From contig NZ_JBDWLT010000012.1 of the NCBI RefSeq assembly GCF_039973015.1, positions 186,001-250,000 on the forward strand: 64,000 nucleotides of DNA. The letters are read 5' to 3'. Under the pieces are notes generated by a model. That model worked only from the letters and a program-made list of their open reading frames with translations, did not search any database and was not told the origin of the DNA. This document shows positions 25,305-34,446 of this stretch, in pieces; the first letter of the stretch is position 1, and every line of letters begins with the position of its first letter. The stretch comes from Parvibaculum sp039973015 (GTDB lineage: Bacteria; Pseudomonadota; Alphaproteobacteria; Parvibaculales; Parvibaculaceae). Position numbers and translations under genes: made by a program.

Positions 25305-26339
25305 GTGAAAGCACTTTCATGGATCGCTGCGCCGCTCTGGCCGCTTCAACTTGCAAGCGGGCAGAAGTCGTTTCGCGCCAATCCGCTTCTCGGTAGCCCG
25401 GCGCTGAACCGCCTTGGGCTTCACATCGCCCGTGTCCGTCTCGCAGAGAACATGGCGGCCGCGCGCCGCCAGCGGCTTGGCGCACGAATCGACGCGGCTC
25501 TGCGTGCCGAATACGAAGCCCGGGGCTATCTTGTGATCGAGAATTTCCTGCCGGGGGAAGAATTCGCGGCGCTGAAGCGCGATCTGGAGGAGGCCCCTTT
25601 GCGTTCCTGGGAACGGCGTGAGGGCTCCACCGTCACGCGGCGCGGCAGCCTCGACCTGGCCGATATCGAAACCCGCGCTCCTCTTGAACGTCTAATGGCG
25701 GGTGGCCGGATCGCGGACCTCCTGCGCTATGTGGCGGGCTGCGGCGGAGAACCGCTTATCCATCTCCAGACCATTCTGGCGGAGGGAGACAATTCCCGGC
25801 CCGATCCGCAGAACACACTCCACATGGACACGTTCCATTCGACGGCGAAGGCCTGGCTCTATCTGCAGGATGTCGGGGAGGATGACGGCCCGCTTCGCTA
25901 CGTGCCCGGTTCGCATCGGCTGACGCCGGAGCGTATCGCGTGGGAACGCGAACTCAGCATTGGCGCGGCGTCGAATGAAGACCCGGAAATTGCAGCAGGG
26001 TCCTTTCGTGTCAGCGATGCAATGCTGGCAAAGCTCGGCTATCCGGCGGCAAAAGCGCTCTCCGTTCCCGCCAATACGCTGGTCGTTGCAAATACGCATG
26101 GTTTCCATGCGCGCAAGGCGAGTACGCGCCCGACCCGCCGTTCGGAAATCTACGGAAGCCTCCGGCGCAATCCATTCCTGCCCGTCTCCGGCATGCATCT
26201 TTATTCGCTACCGGGTCTCAGGGGCCATCTCAGCAGCCGACAGGCACAGATAGATGAGCTCCTCGCGAGATATCTAGGCGTGAAGGGGCCGTGGGTTTCT
26301 GTGCCGCCCAAGCGCATTGTCGACACGGCTTCGATATAG
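25305..26339 (+). CDS. phytanoyl-CoA dioxygenase (PhyH) family protein
   Basis: A 344-residue Fe(II)/2-oxoglutarate oxygenase. The iron ligands His173-x-Asp175 (HMDTFH) are clear; the distal His is in NTHGFHARK (His265 or His268), with a following Arg pair for 2-oxoglutarate. The substrate is unknown. The start is GTG at 25305; its AAGGGG ribosome site pairs with an upstream CCCC and may be partly hidden in a hairpin. The first 70 residues are basic and not conserved in obvious fashion. It lies directly after tRNA-Lys. Confidence 0.87.
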   Translation: MKALSWIAAPLWPLQLASGQKSFRANPLLGSPALNRLGLHIARVRLAENMAAARRQRLGARIDAALRAEYEARGYLVIENFLPGEEFAALKRDLEEAPLRSWERREGSTVTRRGSLDLADIETRAPLERLMAGGRIADLLRYVAGCGGEPLIHLQTILAEGDNSRPDPQNTLHMDTFHSTAKAWLYLQDVGEDDGPLRYVPGSHRLTPERIAWERELSIGAASNEDPEIAAGSFRVSDAMLAKLGYPAAKALSVPANTLVVANTHGFHARKASTRPTRRSEIYGSLRRNPFLPVSGMHLYSLPGLRGHLSSRQAQIDELLARYLGVKGPWVSVPPKRIVDTASI

Positions 26340-26342
26340 ACG

Positions 26343-27182
26343 TCAGCGGCAGGCAGGTATTTCGCCCGTGAGCGATGCCCACACATCCGCCCAATGCACA
26401 TGGTCCATGCCGGGAATGACGACGAGTTCGGCGCATCTGGTGTCGCCCATGCGGGCGAGATAGCGCCGGTTGATTGCCACGGGGACGATATCGTCCTTCT
26501 CGCCGGCATAATGGATCTGCGGGAGCGCGGCGAGTGTGGCTGCCTTGTCGGCCGGGTTCAGCGACGCCGAAAGGGACGTTACCTGGTGCACCGACGTGAA
26601 GGCATCTGTGTCGAGCGGTGAGGCGACTGTCTTGATCCAGACAATGTCCGTTCGGCGGGCTGCAAGCAGGGCGGCGATCGTGCCACCGCCTGAATAGCCG
26701 ACAAGCGCCAGCTCTGAGGCGTCTGCCTTCCGTTTCAGTGCGTCGAGCGCTTCGCTCATGCCCGCAACTGCTTCCTCGCTGTAGCGAGCCGTGGTCCAGA
26801 GATCGCTGGTGCAGTTGCGCGCCATCTCGCCGCCAGTGAACTGACAGGGGCGAGCGAGATAGGCGATGGCGGGGGCGGGGTCCGCTGCCGCCATTTTCAT
26901 GGCGACGGGATTGATCGGCGTCGGATCGGTGGAGCGCCTGTCGCGGCGTTCCCAGGCAAAGCCGTCACCTTCTATGTAAACGATGAGAAGACCGCCTGAA
27001 GCCCCGCCGCGGCGACGCGTATGCAGGTCGAAACGCTTTGTTCGGATCGTCTCCCCGGTGAAGCCTGCGGTTGAGGCGATCCCATCCGCCTTTGCCTGCC
27101 GTTCGGCGGGTTCGGGCGCGCCTGCGCAAGCCGCGAGGCTGAGAAAGATCATGCAGGCGAGCGCGGTGCGGAGAGTTTCCAT
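26343..27182 (-). CDS. alpha/beta hydrolase lipoprotein
   Basis: A 279-residue putative lipoprotein. The signal peptide ends in the lipobox LAAC (Cys19), and the mature protein is an alpha/beta hydrolase with nucleophile elbow GYSGGG (near residue 171), acid in AGEKDDIVP and base in MDHVHW. Substrate unknown. The ATG at 27182 has GGGGAAAG upstream; another in-frame ATG nine codons earlier would bury the signal peptide. It is convergent with the PhyH gene (3 bp between stops) and lies behind the rhlE terminator. Confidence 0.85.
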   Translation of the reverse strand: METLRTALACMIFLSLAACAGAPEPAERQAKADGIASTAGFTGETIRTKRFDLHTRRRGGASGGLLIVYIEGDGFAWERRDRRSTDPTPINPVAMKMAAADPAPAIAYLARPCQFTGGEMARNCTSDLWTTARYSEEAVAGMSEALDALKRKADASELALVGYSGGGTIAALLAARRTDIVWIKTVASPLDTDAFTSVHQVTSLSASLNPADKAATLAALPQIHYAGEKDDIVPVAINRRYLARMGDTRCAELVVIPGMDHVHWADVWASLTGEIPACR

Positions 27183-27197
27183 CGGCGATCTTTCCCC

Positions 27198-27237
27198 AAA
27201 AGAAAACACGGCCCTGGAGTGAACCAGAGCCGTGCTT
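27198..27237 (-). terminator. intrinsic terminator after rhlE
   Basis: Read on the minus strand, CACGGCTCTGG pairs with CCAGGGCCGTG (one U-G wobble) around a TTCACT loop and is followed by TTTTCTTTT. It separates the DEAD-box gene from the lipoprotein hydrolase gene. Confidence 0.9.
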
Positions 27238-27274
27238 TGATTTGTAGCCGATTCAAGCGCCTGTAGCGCCCTTG

Positions 27275-28645
27275 TTATGCGCCGGCCGATTGGCGGCGGC
27301 TTTGCTTCTGGCTGCCGGGCTTTCCGCCACCCTGCTTGCGGTCACCGCGCGGGCCATTGCCCCGGGCCTGTCCGCCACCGCCGGGCTTGCCGCCGAAGCG
27401 GCGCTGCTTGCCGGGCTGGTTGCGATTGCCGCCATTCTTGTTCGGGCCGCCGCGTCCGCCGCGCTTCGGCGCTATGGGTTCGCCTGCCGGCACGACAACC
27501 TGCTCGCCGAGCCATTCGGTCGTGTCGACCGGGGTCAGCGGGCGCTTGGTCAGCCGCTCGATGCTGCGCAGATGTGCGCGTTCGCTTGCGTCGCAGAAGG
27601 AGAGGGCAATGCCGCTCTTGCCTGCACGGGCCGTGCGGCCGATGCGGTGAACATAGCTTTCCGGCTCGTTCGGCAGTTCGTAGTTGATGACATGGGTGAT
27701 ACCCGTCACGTCGATGCCGCGCGCGGCAATGTCGGTCGCGACGAGAATGCGTGCCTTGCCATTGCGGAAGTTGTCGAGCGCGCGCTGACGCGCACCTTGC
27801 GACTTGTTGCCGTGGATCGCTTCGGAGGGCACACCGGACTTTTCAAGCTGCTCGCTCACGCGGTTCGCGCAATGCTTGGTGCGCGTGAAGACGATGACGC
27901 GCGAAAGGTCGGAGTCGTCGAGAAGCTTGCCGAGAAGTTCGCGCTTGCGCTTGCCGTCAACATGCATGACGCGCTGGTCGATGCGGTCGACTGTCACGAC
28001 TTCGGGCGTCACTTCGACGCGAACCGGATCGTTGAGGATTTCATCCGCAAGATGCTCGATCGATTTCGGCATGGTCGCCGAGAAAAGAAGCGAGTGACGC
28101 TGCTTCGGCATGGCGGCGATGATCTTGCGCACGTCGCGTACAAAGCCCATGTCGAGCATGCGGTCGGCTTCGTCCAGCACCAGGATGGAGGTGCGGCCGA
28201 GATTGACATGCTTCTGGTTCATCAGGTCGAGCAGGCGGCCTGGCGTGGCGACGAGAATATCGACGCCGCCCGACATGGCCCGCACCTGACGGAACTGGTT
28301 CACGCCGCCGAAAACCACGGTCTGGCGCAAACGGGCGCCCTTGCCGTAGCTCTCGAAGCTCTTCGAAATCTGCATCGCCAGTTCGCGCGTCGGCGCGAGA
28401 ATGACAGCGCGGGCTTCCTTCGGGCCGGGCCGCGAACGGTCGGCCGTCAGTTTCTGCAGGATCGGCAGCGCAAAGGCGGCCGTCTTGCCGGTGCCCGTCT
28501 GCGCGAGGCCGAGCAGGTCGCGGCCTTCAAGAAGGGCCGGAATGGACTGCGCCTGAATGGGGGTGGGGTTAACGTAGTTCTGCTCCGCGAGGGCGCGGCA
28601 AATCGGCTCGGCAACGCCGAGATCGGCAAAAGTTACAGTCGTCAT
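27275..28645 (-). CDS. rhlE: DEAD-box RNA helicase, RhlE-like
   Basis: ATP-dependent RNA helicase for RNA remodelling or ribosome assembly. The 456 residues show the Q motif, Walker A AQTGTGKT (48-55), APTRELA, DEAD (158-161), SAT (189-191), and domain-2 motifs ARGID and HRIGRTARAG. The last 85 residues are Gly/Lys/Arg/Asn-rich (RGGRGG, GGKPGGGG), a basic RNA-binding tail. The 5' leader (28646-28740) contains two strong inverted repeats that could sequester or regulate the message, as in cold-inducible helicase genes (inference). A terminator follows. Confidence 0.95.
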   Translation of the reverse strand: MTTVTFADLGVAEPICRALAEQNYVNPTPIQAQSIPALLEGRDLLGLAQTGTGKTAAFALPILQKLTADRSRPGPKEARAVILAPTRELAMQISKSFESYGKGARLRQTVVFGGVNQFRQVRAMSGGVDILVATPGRLLDLMNQKHVNLGRTSILVLDEADRMLDMGFVRDVRKIIAAMPKQRHSLLFSATMPKSIEHLADEILNDPVRVEVTPEVVTVDRIDQRVMHVDGKRKRELLGKLLDDSDLSRVIVFTRTKHCANRVSEQLEKSGVPSEAIHGNKSQGARQRALDNFRNGKARILVATDIAARGIDVTGITHVINYELPNEPESYVHRIGRTARAGKSGIALSFCDASERAHLRSIERLTKRPLTPVDTTEWLGEQVVVPAGEPIAPKRGGRGGPNKNGGNRNQPGKQRRFGGKPGGGGQARGNGPRGDRKQGGGKPGSQKQSRRQSAGA

Positions 28646-28955
28646 ATTTACTCTGGATCTTTCAAGTCAAACGTCGTGCGCCCGGCCACAATGGCCGGCG
28701 CTTTAACGCGGTTTCTTGCCGCGTTCCAACGCGCTTGGAATCGGGAAGGGTCGAATCGTCCGGGGGTCAGGCGGTGCCGAAGGGCAGCCGCAAAGCGCGC
28801 ACACGCGAACGATTGACCGTGACATGAGGCTTTTACATCCGAATGTCAAGGAATTAGCGGGCGGGGATATCGCTGGAACGGGCTGGAACGGATTGTCCCG
28901 GTCGCCGGGGACGGGCATCATCCTCTCCATCGCGACAGGAGAAGCGGCAGATTCG

Positions 28956-29921
28956 ATGATAACCGCCTATGTTCCCGCCAACGGGATGTTGAAAGCCGCC
29001 GAGGTTGCAGCAGGCGCCCCGATCCCGGAAGGGGCGGTCTGGGTCGATGTGCTTTCTCCCTCCGACGACGATCTCACCTTTCTCGACAAGGCGCTCGGTC
29101 TCGATGTGCCGACGGAAGAGGACATGCTGGAGATCGAGATGTCGAGCCGCCTCTATCATGAGGACAATGCGGCCTACATGACGGCCACGATGATAACCCA
29201 GGCCGATACGCCAAACCCGCTCAGCGTACCGGTGACATTCGTGCTTGCCGGGCACAGGCTCATCACGCTTCGCTATGCGGAACCCCTGCCATTCCGGCTC
29301 TACGCCACTCAGGCGCAGCGCCATATCATGCCCTGTTCGACCGGCGAGGACGTGCTGGCGGGATTGCTCGATGCGATTGTCGACCGGGTGGCCGATATTC
29401 TCGAACGCGTTCAGGGGGATATCGAAACCCTGTCGCGGGAAATCTTCGATCACGAAAGGCGGGGGCGGAAGGATTACAATGCCATCCTCGCGCGTGTCGG
29501 GCGCGGTTATGCGCTGACTTCGCAGGCGCGGGAAAGTCTCGTCAGCTTCGGACGTCTCGTCAGTTTTGTTGCGCGCCCAACCGATGCGAAGCTTTCCAAG
29601 ACGGCGGAGCGCGGCTTCAAGACGATCACGCGCGATGTGACCGCGCTCAGCGATCATGCGAGCTTCCTCGCGAACAACATCAATTTCGTTCTCGATGCGA
29701 CACTGGGTCTCATCAGCAATGAACAGAACAACGTGATCAAGATTTTTTCGGTCGTCGCGGCGGTGTTCCTTCCGCCGACCTTGATCGCGAGCAGCTATGG
29801 CATGAACTTCGAGATCATGCCGGAACTTCACTGGACCTATGGCTATCCGGTCGCGCTGGGGCTGATGGTGCTTTCCGCCGCAGCCACCTATCTCTTCTTC
29901 AAGTTTCGCGGGTGGCTATGA
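28956..29921 (+). CDS. corA: CorA-family Mg2+/Co2+ transporter
   Basis: A 321-residue CorA channel: a large cytosolic alpha/beta N-terminus, a long stalk helix and two C-terminal transmembrane helices with the signature Gly282-Met283-Asn284 (YGMNFE) between them. The start MITAYVP at 28956 suits family length; the only good ribosome-like site (AGGAG) is about 14 nt away, so the start is less certain. The upstream frame contains no CorA-like sequence. It is divergent from rhlE. The stop lies inside a 15-bp direct repeat shared with the next gene start. Confidence 0.92.
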   Translation: MITAYVPANGMLKAAEVAAGAPIPEGAVWVDVLSPSDDDLTFLDKALGLDVPTEEDMLEIEMSSRLYHEDNAAYMTATMITQADTPNPLSVPVTFVLAGHRLITLRYAEPLPFRLYATQAQRHIMPCSTGEDVLAGLLDAIVDRVADILERVQGDIETLSREIFDHERRGRKDYNAILARVGRGYALTSQARESLVSFGRLVSFVARPTDAKLSKTAERGFKTITRDVTALSDHASFLANNINFVLDATLGLISNEQNNVIKIFSVVAAVFLPPTLIASSYGMNFEIMPELHWTYGYPVALGLMVLSAAATYLFFKFRGWL

Positions 29922-29947
29922 GCGGCATACTTCTATGAGCGGCATAC
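29916..29947. repeat. 15-bp direct repeat duplicating a start-codon region
   Basis: CTATGAGCGGCATAC occurs at 29916-29930 and again at 29933-29947. The first copy contains the corA stop and an ATGA overlap that would open a 6-codon frame; the second holds the real phosphatase start at 29935. It suggests a local duplication of an originally overlapping start. Confidence 0.85.
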
Positions 29948-30537
29948 GTACGGAATGGGTGTGGATTCGCCATGCGCCGGTGCAGGGGCAAGAGAACCGC
30001 TATTACGGGCGGCTCGACGTGGCCGCCGAGCCTGTCGCGCCGTCGCTCGCATCGGCCATCGCGCGCCGCCTGCCATCCTCCGCCGTCTGGCTCTCGTCGC
30101 CGCTTGCACGCACACGCTCGACCGCGGTCGCCCTCAAGCATGGCGTCGATCCTGTCGCCGTCGGCGATTTCAACGACCAGAATTACGGGCTCTGGCAGGG
30201 GCGGAGCTTCAACGATGTCTTCGCCCAGAACCGTACGCTCGACTGGTCGAACCCGGTCGATATCCTGCCGCCGGAGGGGGAGAGCTTTTTCGATCTTGCG
30301 ACCCGCGTCTATGCGGGTGTGCAGCGTCTGACGGATCATTATGCGGGGCACACGCTCGTTTCGGTCGCTCATGCGAATGTCATTCGTGCGGCCATCGCGC
30401 TTGCGCTCGACATCGACCTCGGTACTGCGCTTCGGATCGAAGTTGCGCCGCTTTCGATTACGAGGCTCGGCCATCGCATTGTGGACGGCGTTCATCAATG
30501 GAGCGTCGGCTGCATCAATCTTGAAATGGGCGGCTGA
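29935..30537 (+). CDS. histidine phosphatase family protein (CobC/phosphoglycerate-mutase-like)
   Basis: A 200-residue histidine phosphatase. The catalytic motif is WIRHAPV near residue 10 (His13), with the second Arg in SSPLARTRSTA and a second His in VSVAHANVIRAAI. The RHAPV variant is common in alphaproteobacterial alpha-ribazole phosphatases (CobC), but no cobalamin genes are nearby, so the substrate stays open. It starts 13 bp after the corA stop and may be co-transcribed with it. Confidence 0.83.
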   Translation: MSGIRTEWVWIRHAPVQGQENRYYGRLDVAAEPVAPSLASAIARRLPSSAVWLSSPLARTRSTAVALKHGVDPVAVGDFNDQNYGLWQGRSFNDVFAQNRTLDWSNPVDILPPEGESFFDLATRVYAGVQRLTDHYAGHTLVSVAHANVIRAAIALALDIDLGTALRIEVAPLSITRLGHRIVDGVHQWSVGCINLEMGG

Positions 30538-30546
30538 GGGGAGAGA

Positions 30547-31134
30547 TCAGGCTTTCGCCGTTTCTTCTTCCCAATGCGCGATTACGCGCGCGATGTGTTT
30601 TTCCATTTCGCCCAGTGCATCGACGATCAGCGAAATGCGCTTGCCCGTCATCTCGTGATAAGCCGAGGCCATGAAGATGCCGGTGGCGTGGTTTTCGATC
30701 TCGTCGCAAAGGTCGGTGTCGGCGCCCGCGCCGCGCAGCGTCTCGCCGATCTCCTGCAGCCTCTCGGCGGCCCGCCCGATGTCATCTGCGGCGCGCTTTG
30801 CTGCCTCCGCTACGGTGGCAAGTTCGTCCGGTCCGGTTTCCGCGTGATTGTGTCTCTCGCCCGGCTTTACCGCCGCCAACGCCTTGCGGGTCTCGTTCAT
30901 TGCCCGGCGCATCTGCTGCATGTCGTGATAGAGGAAGCCGAAGCGGGCATTCGCCGATGTTTCCCGGGCCAGGTCGTAGAGCCGTTCGATGGCGCCGATC
31001 ACGTCCTCGGTATTGGCGAAGCGGTTCCGGCGGGCATATTCCTCCAGGAACCAGCGGCCCTTCGGGGTCGCGAGGACCGCCTGTTCAATGGCGTCATATT
31101 CGTCCTGATCGATCTTGCGGGCGGCGTCGCTCAT
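30547..31134 (-). CDS. CheZ-like helical protein with altered catalytic residues
   Basis: A 195-residue, mostly helical protein. The segment ASAYHEMTGKRISLIVDAL (156-174) aligns with the CheZ active-site helix (xFQDLTGQxI). The catalytic CheZ residues Asp and Gln correspond here to Glu161 and Lys165. The N-terminal ATPKGRWFLEEYARRNR block is shared by alphaproteobacterial CheZ-like proteins. CheZ dephosphorylates CheY-P; with both residues changed, activity is doubtful and a scaffold role is possible. No chemotaxis genes are nearby. Convergent with the phosphatase gene. Confidence 0.6.
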   Translation of the reverse strand: MSDAARKIDQDEYDAIEQAVLATPKGRWFLEEYARRNRFANTEDVIGAIERLYDLARETSANARFGFLYHDMQQMRRAMNETRKALAAVKPGERHNHAETGPDELATVAEAAKRAADDIGRAAERLQEIGETLRGAGADTDLCDEIENHATGIFMASAYHEMTGKRISLIVDALGEMEKHIARVIAHWEEETAKA

Positions 31135-31241
31135 CGGGGGCTCCGGGGCTTCTGGAAGCGGGTATTATCGCGAGCATTCGTTTCCCATTGGTTTAGAGCG
31201 CGTTAACCGGCTTGCCGTGAGGGGCGGGACATGCGAGGGAA

Positions 31242-31886
31242 ATGGCTGAAAATCAGGAAAAGGCGCGGGCTGTGGATCTTCCGATCGATATTGAAAGCAT
31301 CAAGGGCTTTATGGACCCGGCTGAAGGCCGCGCGCTCAATGAGGCCGCCGCCGAAGCCTCTCGCATGGGGCCAGTGCTTGAAATCGGCTCCTATTGCGGC
31401 AAGTCGACCGTTTACATGGGCGTTGCCTGCCAGCGGAACGGAGCGGTGCTTTACGCGCTCGACCATCACTACGGCTCTGAAGAAAACCAGAAGGGCTGGG
31501 AGCATCACGACGACGCGCTCTACGACGCCGAGACGGACCGCCTCAACACCTTTCCGCTCTTCCGCCGTACCATGCGCATGGCCGGTCTCGAAGACACGGT
31601 GGTGCCGCTTGTTGCGCCGTCGGAAGTCGTCTCGAAGGGCTGGGCAACGCCGCTTGCGATGGTTTTCATCGATGGCGGGCATGGGCTGGAGCCCGCGCTC
31701 ACCGACTATCGGCTCTGGGCGCCGCGTGTCATGCCGGGTGGTATCCTTGCCATTCACGATGTCTTCCCGGACCCGAAGGATGGCGGCCGCCCGCCTTACG
31801 AGATCTACAAGATGGCACTCGCGTCCAATCTCTTCGCGGAAGAGAAGGTGGTGAAGAGCCTTCGTATCCTGCGACGGCTCGTGTGA
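31242..31886 (+). CDS. class I SAM-dependent methyltransferase (Methyltransf_24 type)
   Basis: A 214-residue Rossmann methyltransferase. SAM-binding motif I is VLEIGSYCGKST (45-56), with an acidic strand-2 end (LYALDHHYG) and a metal- or substrate-site segment MVFIDGGHGLEPALTDYRLW. The DGGH motif is typical of O-methyltransferase-like and glycan-associated Methyltransf_24 proteins. Substrate unknown. It stands alone, with its stop 1 bp from the stop of the convergent MFS gene. Confidence 0.8.
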   Translation: MAENQEKARAVDLPIDIESIKGFMDPAEGRALNEAAAEASRMGPVLEIGSYCGKSTVYMGVACQRNGAVLYALDHHYGSEENQKGWEHHDDALYDAETDRLNTFPLFRRTMRMAGLEDTVVPLVAPSEVVSKGWATPLAMVFIDGGHGLEPALTDYRLWAPRVMPGGILAIHDVFPDPKDGGRPPYEIYKMALASNLFAEEKVVKSLRILRRLV

Positions 31887-31887
31887 A

Positions 31888-33129
31888 CTAGTGAGCGTGC
31901 TTCCGCGGCTTGTCCCGGAAGTGCTCGCGTACCGCATTCGCCAGGTTGACGCATAGCGCGAAGGCCATGGCCGACGCCGCGACGAGGAAGATCAGCGTGT
32001 AGTCTTCCTGCGAGCGCGCGAAAATCCATGCATAGAAATAACCGCCGAGCATCTGGAACAGCGCGAAGACCGTTGTCGCCTTGCCCCATGCAATGTGCTG
32101 GCCGTCATGATTGTCGGGCAGGATTTCGTGTATCCGGCCGAGAACCAGTACGACCATGCCGGGGGTCAGGATGCCGAGGATGGCGGTGGCGATGCCGATC
32201 GCGATCAGGTTGCCGCTGAGCGCAATGGCGGCGACGGCTACTGTCTGCGCGAAGAGGGCAATGCCGTAAGCGCGGCCGGAACCGATGCGATCCGAGACGT
32301 AGCCGCTGACCACGGGCCCGGCGATGGCGGCAAGGCCGTAGATCACCCAGAAGCCTGCGCCGAGAGACGCGCCGAGGCCGAGCCCGCGCGCGATATAGTC
32401 CACGAGCAGGACGATGATTGCGACGATGCCGAGAGCGTTCGCCGCATATTGCACATAGAGAAAGCGCAGGGAGATGCGGCCCCGTTCGATATGTTCGGCG
32501 AGCGGCGCAATCTCTGGCATGGCGGGGGCGCCCTTGGGCCAGCCGAACCACGCAAGCGCGGTGAGCCCGAGCGACAGCGCACCGAGCCCCATCCATGTTG
32601 TCCAGAGCCCGAACTGCAGCAGTTGGGGGATCAGTGTGCCCGAGGCGGCAATGCCGAGACCGAGCCCGCAAAACACCATACCGCTCACGAAGCCGCGTTG
32701 TGCGCGCGGTACATGCGGAAGGATCGTTGTTGCGACGAGAACCATGATCGCGCCGCCACTGAAGCCCGAAAGAAAGCGCCAGACGAAAAACCAGGAAACC
32801 GAAAGAGGCCAGGCGCAGGCGAAGAAGGCCAGCGTCGCGACGAGCATGAGTGCGCGCAATGTATTGGTATTGCCGAACGGCATGGCGACATGCCGCCCGA
32901 GAAGGGCACCTGCCAGATAGCCCGCGAAATTCGCCGCGCCGAGCGAAACCGCATCGGCGGCGCTAAACCAGTTCGCCTCGATCAGCGGCGGGATCAGCGG
33001 TGTATAGGCAAACCGCGCCAGGCCGACACCGACGAGGCTGCCGGACATGCCTGCGACCGTCGCAAACCATGCCGCGCGGTTCAGGCGCTGCGGGGTCTCC
33101 GGGGCGCTGGCCCTCCGGGAACTGGACAT
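31888..33129 (-). CDS. YbfB/YjiJ-family MFS transporter
   Basis: A 413-residue, 12-helix major-facilitator protein. The first helix carries GVGLARFAYTPLIPPLI, the signature of the YbfB/YjiJ family, followed by NFAGYLAGALLG and RFLSGFSGGAIMV. The C-terminus is His/Lys-rich (RDKPRKHAH). Substrate unknown. A 227-bp gap without recognisable gene separates it from the next minus-strand gene, so it has its own promoter region. Confidence 0.88.
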   Translation of the reverse strand: MSSSRRASAPETPQRLNRAAWFATVAGMSGSLVGVGLARFAYTPLIPPLIEANWFSAADAVSLGAANFAGYLAGALLGRHVAMPFGNTNTLRALMLVATLAFFACAWPLSVSWFFVWRFLSGFSGGAIMVLVATTILPHVPRAQRGFVSGMVFCGLGLGIAASGTLIPQLLQFGLWTTWMGLGALSLGLTALAWFGWPKGAPAMPEIAPLAEHIERGRISLRFLYVQYAANALGIVAIIVLLVDYIARGLGLGASLGAGFWVIYGLAAIAGPVVSGYVSDRIGSGRAYGIALFAQTVAVAAIALSGNLIAIGIATAILGILTPGMVVLVLGRIHEILPDNHDGQHIAWGKATTVFALFQMLGGYFYAWIFARSQEDYTLIFLVAASAMAFALCVNLANAVREHFRDKPRKHAH

Positions 33130-33356
33130 GGGGGTACTCTCCGGCGACTGAAGCGCGTTACGCGGAACGGGTTTTGGCAGGAAGGCTCCGCGCTGTCTCG
33201 TCGCGTTTCTGTCCGGCGTTGGCGTATATGCTGATGAGCAGGATACAGAACGGGCGCTCGATGGTACAGCGTACCCCTTGAACGGTTGCGCCCGAATTCA
33301 TGACGGGCGCCGTCAGGAGAGGAGACCGTCAGGCGAGGAAAAATGCGCGGGTCTTG

Positions 33357-34442
33357 CTATTCCGCCGCTTCGGCGAGCGTGCGCTCGGCGAAGAGGTGTG
33401 CGGCAGGGGTCATGCCGGTGATAGCATCCGTCGCGAGAATGACGGCGGCGGCCGTCCATGCGGGCTTCTCGGCTGGCCAGGCAACCTGATCCTCGAACTG
33501 AAAGCCCATCCAGTAGGCGCCGCAATCGGCTTTCCACTGGTGCTGCCAGGAGAGCATGGCTTCCGCCTGCCGCCGCTGACCAGCGACGAGGAGCGCCATG
33601 GTCAGTTCCGCGCTTTCGGCAACCGTCACCCAGGGCTGATCCATCACGCAGCGGCAGCCCTTGCCCTCCGCAACAAAGATGTCCCACTTCCAGGCAAGGC
33701 GCTTGCGCGCCGCTTCGCCGGTGACGACGCCTGCAAGTACGGGGTAGTACCAGTCCATCGAGTAGCGGTCCTTCGGCTCCCATGTCCGGTCGAAGCGATG
33801 CGGCTTGTCGCGCAGTGCTTCGCCGAGCTTCACGCGCGCTTCCATATAGTGACGCGAGGGCTGGCCGAGTTCACGCGCGATCTGCGCGGCGCATTCGAGG
33901 CTCTTGTAGATCGAGGAGCAGCCGGTGATGAGCGCGTCGTCTTCGGGTGTCTGCGGATCGTCCGCGGCCCAGCGGATATCGCCGTGGCTCGTCTGATGCG
34001 CGAGCACGAAGCTCATCGCGGCTTCGACGCTCGGCCATATTTCCGCGAGCCATTTCCGGTCGCGCGTCACGAGATAGTGGTGCCAGGCGCCGGTTGCGAT
34101 ATAGGCCGCGAAATTCGTATCGCGGACATGGTGGCCCGCGTCCTTCTCGTCGCCGGTGAAGCGCTGTTCTTCCTCGTCGAAGGGGACGGCGCTGCCGAGC
34201 TGACCCCACCACGAGCCGTCTTTCAATTGCGTGTCGGCAAGATACTGGAAAGCGAGGCGCGCATGTTCGATCTCGCCGAGCACGGTCAGCCCCATGGCCG
34301 CTTCCGTGTGGTTCCACGGGTCAACGACGCCGCCGTCATACCAGGGGATTGCGCCATTATCGCGCTGGAGTTCCAGAATGCGCGCGCGCGAGCCGTCGAA
34401 GAAAGTTTCAGGCGGCCTGTCGCCCCAGGTGAGATGCGTCAT
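33357..34442 (-). CDS. alpha/alpha-toroid protein (prenyltransferase/glycosidase-like)
   Basis: A 361-residue protein with repeated Trp/Gly-containing helical hairpins (DGSWWGQLG, TNFAAYIATGAWHHYL, WPSVEAAMSFVL, FQFEDQVAWPAEKPAWTAAA), the look of an (alpha/alpha)6 toroid as in terpene cyclases/prenyltransferases and six-hairpin glycosidases. The acidic VVDPWNHTEAAMG and CGAYWMGFQFED sites might be catalytic. It lies 4 bp after a methyltransferase gene in a glycosyltransferase operon, so a role in glycan or glycolipid modification is likelier than prenyl transfer (inference). Confidence 0.65.
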   Translation of the reverse strand: MTHLTWGDRPPETFFDGSRARILELQRDNGAIPWYDGGVVDPWNHTEAAMGLTVLGEIEHARLAFQYLADTQLKDGSWWGQLGSAVPFDEEEQRFTGDEKDAGHHVRDTNFAAYIATGAWHHYLVTRDRKWLAEIWPSVEAAMSFVLAHQTSHGDIRWAADDPQTPEDDALITGCSSIYKSLECAAQIARELGQPSRHYMEARVKLGEALRDKPHRFDRTWEPKDRYSMDWYYPVLAGVVTGEAARKRLAWKWDIFVAEGKGCRCVMDQPWVTVAESAELTMALLVAGQRRQAEAMLSWQHQWKADCGAYWMGFQFEDQVAWPAEKPAWTAAAVILATDAITGMTPAAHLFAERTLAEAAE

Positions 34443-34446
34443 GCGT

